Notes under the pieces: model-generated
What the model was told of the DNA's origin: nothing
Databases searched by the model: none
The model's input: the letters and a program-made list of their open reading frames with translations, nothing else
Translations under genes and position numbers: made by a program
Shown here: positions 1-5,246 of the stretch, one piece after another
Position numbering within the stretch: position 1 is the stretch's first letter
How the letters are laid out: every line of letters starts with the position of its first letter
Source of the DNA: SHYR01 sp034406555
Lineage (GTDB): Bacteria > Chloroflexota > Dehalococcoidia > UBA2979
Assembly (NCBI GenBank): GCA_034406555.1
Contig: DASCRM010000111.1
Coordinates: 1-6,038, forward strand
Length of the DNA: 6,038 nucleotides
Reading direction: 5' to 3'

Positions 1-1
1 C

Positions 2-1219
2 GTCACGCTAGTGCTCGCGATGTTCACCGCGACGATGGGCATCGGCATCGTCGCGCCGGTGTTGCCGGTTCACGCGCGATCGCTGGGGGCGACCGGACCG
101 CAGATCGCGCTCACCTTCTCGGCCTTCGCGATCACGCAGATCCTGATCAGCCCGTTCGCCGGCCGCCTCGGTGACCGTTACGGCCGCAAGCCCTTCATCC
201 TGATCGGCCTCTCCACGTACCTGATCGCGGCGGTCGGATGGCTGCTCACCACTGATATCTGGGTCGCGATCAGCCTGCGAGCGCTCTCCGGCATCGGTTC
301 GGCGCTCGTCTTCTCGCTCTCCAGCGCCTACATCGGCGATCTCACGCCGAGCGGCAGCGAGGGCCGCTACATGGGCGTCTACGGGCTCTTCGATTTCCTC
401 GGCTTCGGGCTCGGGCCGCTGATCTCCGGCGTGGTGCGCGACCGCTATGGCTTCGACGCCGTCTTCATCGTGATGGCCGGGCTGCTGGTCGTCTCGATGG
501 TCGTGATTGCCATCCTGCTGCCCGGTGTGCTGCGCAGTCGCGACCGTCCGAGCAGCGAGGGCGACTCCGGGCTAGCGAGCGCGAGGGCGCGAGACCCGGC
601 GCCGTGGGGCGTGATCCTCCGTCATCCGCTGGTGCAGGGGCTGTTCGCTGTCGGCCTCGGGTACTCGATCGCCTTCGGAGCGGGCTTCTCGTTTCTCGCG
701 ATCTACCTCGAAGGGGAGATCCGAGCGACGGCGACGATGGTCGGTTTCGTGCTCGCTGGACAGGAGTTCACCGCTGGGCTGTTGCAACCGCTCTTCGGTC
801 GCTTCGCCGACATCGTTAGCCGGCGACTGATGATCCTCGGCGGCACTGTGATGGTCGCGACTGGCTACGCCACCTTCGCGCTGACAAACGAATACGCGGT
901 CCTCGTCGTCGCCTTCGCTCTCGGTGCCGGCGTCGGCTCGGCGATCCAGGGCGTGGCGTCGAGGGCCGTGGCCGTCGAGGTCGGTCGCGGGCTGGGGATG
1001 GCGACGGTGATGAGCCTCAACTCGATGTCCTTTGGCGTCGGCGTGATGGTCGGTTCGCTGGGCGGCGGCGTGATCGCGGACGCTTTCGATACGCGTGCGG
1101 TCTTCGTCGCCGCGTCCGCCTCGCTGTTCGTCAGCGCGCTGGTCTTCCAGCAGCGCACGGCCGGGCGACGCCTGCGAGGGGTGGAGCAGCCGAGAGAGGC
1201 GAGCGCCGCGGGAGCTTAG
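2..1219 (+). CDS. MFS transporter, 5' end cut by window edge
   Basis: Major facilitator superfamily inner-membrane transporter, probably a proton-driven efflux or uptake carrier; the substrate cannot be told. The reading frame is open to the left edge (codons from base 2 read V-T-L before the GTG at 11), and the first visible residues are already inside transmembrane helix 1, so the true start almost certainly lies upstream. About 12 hydrophobic segments can be followed. Counting from the GTG at 11, the MFS motif A between helices 2 and 3 reads GRLGDRYGRK at residues 51-60, and a weaker copy (GRFADIVSRR) follows helix 8 near residue 263, as expected for two six-helix halves. A charged cytoplasmic loop lies at about residues 174-200. 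The C-terminus ends in a short arginine-rich tail. The stop codon overlaps the stop of the convergent BKACE gene by 4 bp. The family is confident; the specificity is unknown. Confidence 0.93.
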   Translation, partial: VTLVLAMFTATMGIGIVAPVLPVHARSLGATGPQIALTFSAFAITQILISPFAGRLGDRYGRKPFILIGLSTYLIAAVGWLLTTDIWVAISLRALSGIGSALVFSLSSAYIGDLTPSGSEGRYMGVYGLFDFLGFGLGPLISGVVRDRYGFDAVFIVMAGLLVVSMVVIAILLPGVLRSRDRPSSEGDSGLASARARDPAPWGVILRHPLVQGLFAVGLGYSIAFGAGFSFLAIYLEGEIRATATMVGFVLAGQEFTAGLLQPLFGRFADIVSRRLMILGGTVMVATGYATFALTNEYAVLVVAFALGAGVGSAIQGVASRAVAVEVGRGLGMATVMSLNSMSFGVGVMVGSLGGGVIADAFDTRAVFVAASASLFVSALVFQQRTAGRRLRGVEQPREASAAGA

Positions 1220-2127
1220 CGGGGCGGGATGTCGAGCAGCTGGGCGGCGCCCTGCGGCGTCACCACCGGACGACCGGCCTGCGCGCAGAGCGCGACCATC
1301 TCCAGCACCAGCTCCTCGTTGCTCGGGGTGCGGTCGCCGCTGTGATCGTGGAAGTCTTCGAGCCCCACGCGCAGGTGGCCGCCGCGGTCGAGGGCCAGCA
1401 GCGGCAGCTCTGTGTCGGCGAGGTTGCCGTTCAGCACGGCGACCGACCAGGGCAGGTCGCAGCCTTCCAGCATCGCGAGGTAGGCGTCGAGGCTGGTCTC
1501 GGTCGGCGGCATGCCAAAGGTGACCAGCCCGCGCTGCTCCGCGGTCTCCTGCGAGGGCCCGCTGAAGTAGAGCCGGATCATCGCCCCCGGCGGTATCTTG
1601 CCCCGCCAATAGTAGATGAGGATCACGCGTAGCCAGCTCGGGTCGAAGACCGAGAAGTGCGGCGAGAGCCCTCGCTCAACGCAGATGTCCATCTGCTGGC
1701 GGATCACGGCGAAGCTGTGGCTGTAGACGAACTCCGTGCGGGCAGGCAGGCCATCTTCATCGGCGCGTCCAAGGTTCACCGCACCCGGGTCAACCGGGCC
1801 GATGCGCAGCCCGAACTCGTCGTCGAGCAACGGCACGTGCCCCCAGCGTCCCTCGAGGTCGGCCGAGCCGAATCCGAAGGTCGGGTAGAGCAGCGCGTCT
1901 GGCCGCTCCGCGAACACGGGTTTCCATGCGGAGATGTAGAAGTCGAGGCCGTTGATGCCGGTCGCGCCCTCGCCGGGATGGTTGTGCACGATCGATGCAC
2001 CGGCGCGGATCGACGCCTCGATGTCGGAGGAGACCTCCTCGATCGTCGTCGGGACGTGCGGCTGCTGCTTTTTCGTCGTCCCGCCGTTGATCGCGGCCTC
2101 GATCACCACCGGCGCGCCTTCAGCCAT
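1216..2127 (-). CDS. Beta-keto acid cleavage enzyme (BKACE, DUF849 family)
   Basis: Probable zinc-dependent beta-keto acid cleavage enzyme, a TIM-barrel family that condenses a beta-keto acid with acetyl-CoA to give acetoacetate and a new CoA ester; 3-keto-5-aminohexanoate cleavage enzyme (Kce) is the best-known member. The protein has 303 residues, against about 276 for Kce. Visible landmarks are EAAINGG at 10-16, H48-N-H50 in the position of the family's zinc-binding HxH, and HLRVGLED near 251-258, whose Glu257 corresponds to the third zinc ligand. The ATG at 2127 was chosen because the family homology begins just after it. The frame continues another 53 codons upstream, but that stretch is low-complexity and antisense-like, and it overlaps the HEPN gene. 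No Shine-Dalgarno is visible; the ATG overlaps the HEPN stop by 8 nt, which suggests translational coupling. The residues after the HNH motif differ from the usual HxHxRD, so the substrate may be unusual. Confidence 0.9.
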   Translation of the reverse strand: MAEGAPVVIEAAINGGTTKKQQPHVPTTIEEVSSDIEASIRAGASIVHNHPGEGATGINGLDFYISAWKPVFAERPDALLYPTFGFGSADLEGRWGHVPLLDDEFGLRIGPVDPGAVNLGRADEDGLPARTEFVYSHSFAVIRQQMDICVERGLSPHFSVFDPSWLRVILIYYWRGKIPPGAMIRLYFSGPSQETAEQRGLVTFGMPPTETSLDAYLAMLEGCDLPWSVAVLNGNLADTELPLLALDRGGHLRVGLEDFHDHSGDRTPSNEELVLEMVALCAQAGRPVVTPQGAAQLLDIPPR

Positions 2128-2575
2128 CGGGGCGTTCGCTGGCGGGGGCCAGGCTCTCGGCCTCCAGTCGGTCGGTGACGAAACGCAGCACTTCCTCGGC
2201 GGTGGCGAGTGCGCGGGCGGAGTCGTGCTCGTCGTACGCCTCGGCTGGCACACCACCCGGCAGCGTGGAGGGGTAGCGCGCACCAAGGTAGTGCTTATCG
2301 AGCAGCGCGGCGTTCGACTTCACGAGGTCGAAGGAGGGGTCGAGCGCCATCGCGTCCTCGCAGAGGTCCGAGAGCGCGTGACCCCACACTTGCTCTGCTC
2401 CGCGGGCATACAGATAGCCGACGACCGCCTTCTCAGCCGCCTGATGGCTCAGGAAGCAGGCGAGCGCGTGACGGCTCCCCTCCGCGGCGTAACGGCCGTC
2501 AGCGAGGTCGTGCGCGGCCTGGCGCGTCCAGCGACCGCCCTCGTGGCGCTGGCGCTCGGAACTCTCACTCACCAA
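2120..2575 (-). CDS. HEPN-domain protein, paired with an MNT-like protein
   Basis: Small all-helical HEPN-domain protein of 151 residues (PF05168-like). The match rests on the N-terminal W-x-x-Q-A-x-x-D-L pattern (residues 16-24), the core FLSHQAAEKAV (41-51), G-H-A-L-x-D-L (65-71) and DKHYLGARYP (93-102), followed by an acidic helix with AxAxAEEVLRFV. HEPN proteins are often RNases or the toxin half of HEPN-MNT pairs. The canonical RX4-6H nuclease motif is not clear here: the nearest arrangement is Arg58 and His66 with seven residues between, so RNase activity is doubtful. The start is TTG at 2575 or GTG at 2572. A GGGAGAG at 2589-2583 is better spaced for the TTG (7 nt) than for the GTG (10 nt), but the GTG would give an 8-nt overlap like that of the next gene. 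The gene overlaps both the MNT gene upstream and the BKACE gene downstream. Confidence 0.85.
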   Translation of the reverse strand: MVSESSERQRHEGGRWTRQAAHDLADGRYAAEGSRHALACFLSHQAAEKAVVGYLYARGAEQVWGHALSDLCEDAMALDPSFDLVKSNAALLDKHYLGARYPSTLPGGVPAEAYDEHDSARALATAEEVLRFVTDRLEAESLAPASERPDG

Positions 2576-2906
2576 AGACGGGCTCTCCCAGCGCGATCGC
2601 GTCGATCAGCAGCGGATCCTCGTCCGCCAGCTGCTGGAACTCCTCCGGCGTGTAGACGTGGAAGCGGATGTCCAGACGCGGTCGCAGGTGATCGACGAAG
2701 AAGTCCGCGCGGCGCCGGTACGGCTCGTCCGTCGGATGCACGATCAACAGTTCGAGCGAGGTGTCGACGCGCACCTCATGACGCGCAAAGTCGCCGACGA
2801 CGTACATGCGCAGCGAGCCGTATACCGGCAGCTCCTCGGCGACTCGCATCAGCTCGTCTCCGAGCATCTGCCGGCGCTGCGCCGAGAAGCCAAACATCAT
2901 CGGCAC
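2565..2906 (-). CDS. Degenerate MNT-type nucleotidyltransferase-fold protein
   Basis: Short protein of 113 residues with the layout of a minimal nucleotidyltransferase (MNT, pol-beta fold). A helix is followed by VYGSLRMYVVGDFARHE (28-44), a beta strand SLELLIVHP (50-58), a helix, and LDIRFHVYTPEEF (78-90), which matches the typical third strand and the 'vD-yTpeEf' ending. In active MNTs the first motif is GSxARG and the strand begins SDxDL. Here the Ser of GS is Asp39, and the two metal-binding aspartates align with Ser50 and Glu52; only the third acidic residue, Asp79, is kept. It is probably inactive as a nucleotidyltransferase or strongly altered. The start is uncertain: GTG 2906, ATG 2900 or ATG 2897, with no strong ribosome binding site. 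It lies 29 nt after the NHL gene and overlaps the HEPN start by 8-11 nt, the usual adjacency of MNT/HEPN pairs. Confidence 0.78.
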   Translation of the reverse strand: MPMMFGFSAQRRQMLGDELMRVAEELPVYGSLRMYVVGDFARHEVRVDTSLELLIVHPTDEPYRRRADFFVDHLRPRLDIRFHVYTPEEFQQLADEDPLLIDAIALGEPVFGE

Positions 2907-2935
2907 GGCCGGGCCCCACTCTGCACGGAGCGTGT

Positions 2936-3994
2936 TCAGACAGTCGAGAGCGACGGCGCTCCCGGGTGAACCATCAGCTCCGCCTCGGTCAGCGGATAGG
3001 CTTCCTTCTTGTAGATCTGGATACGGTGCGACGCGTAGTCGGCGACGAACATTTCGCCGTCCTCGGAGAGCTTGATCGACGCCGGTGAGCGGAACAGTTT
3101 CTGCGGCTCCAGGCTCGCCATGTCGCGCAATCGCAGCACCTTCGGGTTCGACAGAATGTAGATGCGCCCCATCTTGCCGAGCGTCGAATCACCGTGGAAT
3201 TGCTCGACGTAACGCCCTGTGCGGTCGAAGAGCTGGATCCGGTCATTTCCGCGGTCGGCGACGTAGATGTCGCCGTGTGCGTCGACGGCGACCCCGGCCG
3301 GTCGGTTGAACTCACCGTCTCCGTCGCCCGAACTGCCGAAGGCCATCACGAACTCGCCGTCCGTCGTGAACTTCTGCACCCGGTCGTTGCGCCAGTCGCC
3401 GACGTAGACGAAGTCATCATGGTCGATGAAGATGCCCCACGGCATGTCGAACTCGCCTTCGTCCGCCCCGTGGCTACCGAAGGAGGAGATGTACTTGCCG
3501 TCCTTCGAGAAGCGCTGGACGCGGTGGTTCATCGTGTCCGCCACCCAGAGGTTCTGCTCCGAGTCGAATGCCATGTGCGAGGGCCGGTCGAGCTGACCCG
3601 GGTCGGAACCATGCTCGCCCCACCTCTCGACCTCCTCGCCGTCCGGCTCGAGGACCGTGATCTTGTGCTGGCCTTCGTCCGAGATGTAGAGCGTCTCGTC
3701 TGCGTCGCGGACGATCGATACGGGCCAGGTCCAGCCGCCGCCGATGCCGCCCAGGTCCTCGTCGTCGTAGCTGATCACGCGAATCAGCCCGCCGACGTCG
3801 AAGCGGGCGAGCGAGTAGACGCGCTTGTCGTCGCCCAGCGCGATGTCGGTTGGAAGCCAGCTGATGCGCCGTGCACCCACCGTCTTTACATAGGGGAATC
3901 CCGCGCGCAGCAGTGCGCCGCCCGGCTCCAGCGGTGCCATGCTCCCGCTCCCGTCGCGCGCTCCGTTGCTCGAACCGTTGCCGTTACTGGTCAT
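2936..3994 (-). CDS. NHL-repeat six-bladed beta-propeller protein
   Basis: Protein of 352 residues made almost entirely of NHL repeats. Five clear repeat cores are visible: LYISDEGQHKITVLEPDG (102-119), LWVADTMNHRVQRFSKDG (149-166), VYVGDWRNDRVQKFTTDG (196-213), IYVADRGNDRIQLFDRTG (243-260) and MFVADYASHRIQIYKKE (315-331). A degenerate one lies at about 59-79, giving a six-bladed propeller. NHL propellers mostly act as binding scaffolds, and some are enzymes; no catalytic site is evident. About 24 extra residues sit between the last two clear blades (roughly 264-300). The N-terminus (1-25) is a flexible Ser/Asn/Gly stretch beginning MTSNGNG, identical to the start of the upstream DUF1501 protein. 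I see no signal peptide or membrane segment, so it is predicted cytoplasmic. The ATG at 3994 has a GGAGGG 4 nt upstream. The gene follows DUF1501 by 45 nt, which suggests a partner role. Confidence 0.93.
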   Translation of the reverse strand: MTSNGNGSSNGARDGSGSMAPLEPGGALLRAGFPYVKTVGARRISWLPTDIALGDDKRVYSLARFDVGGLIRVISYDDEDLGGIGGGWTWPVSIVRDADETLYISDEGQHKITVLEPDGEEVERWGEHGSDPGQLDRPSHMAFDSEQNLWVADTMNHRVQRFSKDGKYISSFGSHGADEGEFDMPWGIFIDHDDFVYVGDWRNDRVQKFTTDGEFVMAFGSSGDGDGEFNRPAGVAVDAHGDIYVADRGNDRIQLFDRTGRYVEQFHGDSTLGKMGRIYILSNPKVLRLRDMASLEPQKLFRSPASIKLSEDGEMFVADYASHRIQIYKKEAYPLTEAELMVHPGAPSLSTV

Positions 3995-3998
3995 CTCG

Positions 3999-4004
3999 CC
4001 CTCC
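3999..4004 (-). promoter_or_regulatory. Ribosome binding site of the NHL gene
   Basis: GGAGGG on the minus strand lies 4 nt before the ATG at 3994. It is the best Shine-Dalgarno match before any gene in this window and fixes the NHL start. The gene may therefore be translated independently of the DUF1501 gene upstream. Confidence 0.7.
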
Positions 4005-4039
4005 GAAGCGTCTCGCAGCCCGCTGTCGTTGGACGCCGT

Positions 4040-5200
4040 CTAGCTGACGAGCGTCCGGGTGTACGGATTGATCTGTTCGTAGTTGCCACCGACGATCGCC
4101 GTCGGGTCCATGCCCATCCACTGCTCCAGCACGGTGCCGTAGATGCCACGGAAGTCGATCGTGTGCTTCAGGTCCTCGCCGTTCAGCCAGTCCTTCGGGT
4201 CGATCGAGGGGTACTCCGAGTACAACCCACCCGCGACAGCCTCACCGATGATGTAGGCGCCGCCGCCGGAGCCGTGGTCGGTGCCCGACCCATTGTCTTT
4301 GATGCGGCGGCCGAACTCGGTGAAGACCAACACCGTGACCTCCTCCGCGGCGTCGTGCTCACGCAAGTCGCGCTGGAAGTCGGCGATCGCCTGCGTCAGG
4401 TCGGTGAGCAGCTTCGGGTGCGTCTCAGGCTCCAGCGAGTGGTAGTCGTAGCCCGCGTGCTGTGTGTAGAAGACGCGCGTGCCGAGCCCGGCCGTGTGCA
4501 CGCGCACGACATCGCGCAACGCCTGCGCGATCGGGTTCGCCGCGTACTCCACCGTTGAGCTGTAGCCCGCTGGCACATCCGCCAGCATATCCGCACCCTT
4601 CAGCGCGTCGCGGCCGGTCTGCCCCAGGTAGTTGCGCACGATGTCGGTGCCGAGCCCCGGCGTGTACATGCGCTTGAAGAAGTCGAGGTCCTGCGAGCGC
4701 TCCGCCTCGATCTCGACCTTGGTCATCAGGCCGAAGTTGTCGAGGTCGCCGACGGACGTCGCGGTCACGCCAGGCGCGGCCAGCGCACGCGGCAGGCGAC
4801 GTCCGAAACTGACTGCTGTGAGCGGGTTCTCGCTGTTCGGATCGAACTCCCTCACGACCTGCGCGAGCCAGCCCTCGGTCGCGATCTTGTTCGGCTCGCA
4901 GGTGTGCCAGATGTCCATGCCGCGGAAGTGGGAGCGGCTCGAGTTCTCGTAGCCGATGCCCTGCACGATCGCGACCTTGCGGTCGTCGTACATCTCTTTC
5001 AGCGCGCTCGTCGCCGGGTGCCAGCCAATCGTGTCGTCGAAGGGCAGCACGTCGTTCTGAGCGATGTTCACCACCGGGCGGGCGTCGTAATAGTGCTCGC
5101 TCGTGAACGGGATCAGCGTGTTCATGAAGTCGAGTCCGCCGGAGAGCTGGATCACGACCAGAACCGGGTCCTTCTTCTTGCCGTTGCCGTTGCTCGTCAT
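4040..5200 (-). CDS. DUF1501 family protein (alkaline phosphatase-like fold)
   Basis: Complete DUF1501 protein of 386 residues. The family is distantly related to the alkaline phosphatase/sulfatase superfamily, is very often encoded beside DUF1800, and has no settled function. Family landmarks in order: VLVVIQLSGGLDFMNTLIP (13-31), a variant of the usual GGNDGLNT; YYDARPVV (37-44); LGWHPA-like IGWHPA (58-63); VQGIGYENSSRSHFRGMDIW (79-98); TQHAGYDYHS (246-255); FTEFGRR (293-299); GSGTDHG (304-310); GGLYSEYPS (324-332); and DFRGIYGTVLEQWMG (349-363). Nothing in the core appears to be missing. Unlike many family members it has no twin-arginine or Sec signal; it starts MTSNGNGKKKDP and goes straight into the first core strand. 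The frame has no ATG, GTG or TTG further upstream, so this start is well supported, although its ribosome binding site is weak (AGAG only). It lies 46 nt after the DUF1800 gene and 45 nt before the NHL gene. Confidence 0.94.
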   Translation of the reverse strand: MTSNGNGKKKDPVLVVIQLSGGLDFMNTLIPFTSEHYYDARPVVNIAQNDVLPFDDTIGWHPATSALKEMYDDRKVAIVQGIGYENSSRSHFRGMDIWHTCEPNKIATEGWLAQVVREFDPNSENPLTAVSFGRRLPRALAAPGVTATSVGDLDNFGLMTKVEIEAERSQDLDFFKRMYTPGLGTDIVRNYLGQTGRDALKGADMLADVPAGYSSTVEYAANPIAQALRDVVRVHTAGLGTRVFYTQHAGYDYHSLEPETHPKLLTDLTQAIADFQRDLREHDAAEEVTVLVFTEFGRRIKDNGSGTDHGSGGGAYIIGEAVAGGLYSEYPSIDPKDWLNGEDLKHTIDFRGIYGTVLEQWMGMDPTAIVGGNYEQINPYTRTLVS

Positions 5201-5246
5201 TGCGGGCTCTTTGCCATGCGTGGGGACACTCTCTCGAAGGCTGTTG

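Noticed and set aside
1200..1240. Search for a rho-independent terminator between the convergent MFS and BKACE genes.
   Set aside because: The stops overlap, and I see no GC-rich hairpin followed by a T-run on either strand here.
572..1609. A 345-codon minus-strand open frame opposite the end of the MFS gene and overlapping the BKACE gene.
   Set aside because: The predicted protein is a low-complexity R/A/D/H-rich sequence, while the MFS and BKACE frames carry clear family motifs over the same DNA.
2128..2286. A 53-codon N-terminal extension of the BKACE frame, starting at 2286.
   Set aside because: The extension is proline/arginine/threonine-rich, has no family homology, and lies wholly within the HEPN coding region in another frame. 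The conserved domain begins right after the ATG at 2127.
1952..3088. A 378-codon plus-strand open frame opposite BKACE, HEPN and MNT.
   Set aside because: It crosses three real gene boundaries on the other strand and turns into an arginine/alanine/serine-rich shadow with no domain.
3194..4558. A 454-codon plus-strand open frame lying opposite the NHL and DUF1501 genes.
   Set aside because: It spans two well-supported genes and their gap on the other strand, and its protein is rich in V, R, A and D with no recognisable domain. Long antisense frames like this arise from GC-rich third codon positions.
3995..5246. Possible duplication of the whole leader (gap plus start region) before DUF1501 (5201-5246) and NHL (3995-4039), since both gaps are about 45 nt and contain ACAGC and CTTCG-like strings.
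   Set aside because: The shared strings lie at different distances from the start codons (ACAGC is 39 versus 27 nt away), so the gaps do not align convincingly. Only the coding 21 bases after each ATG clearly match.
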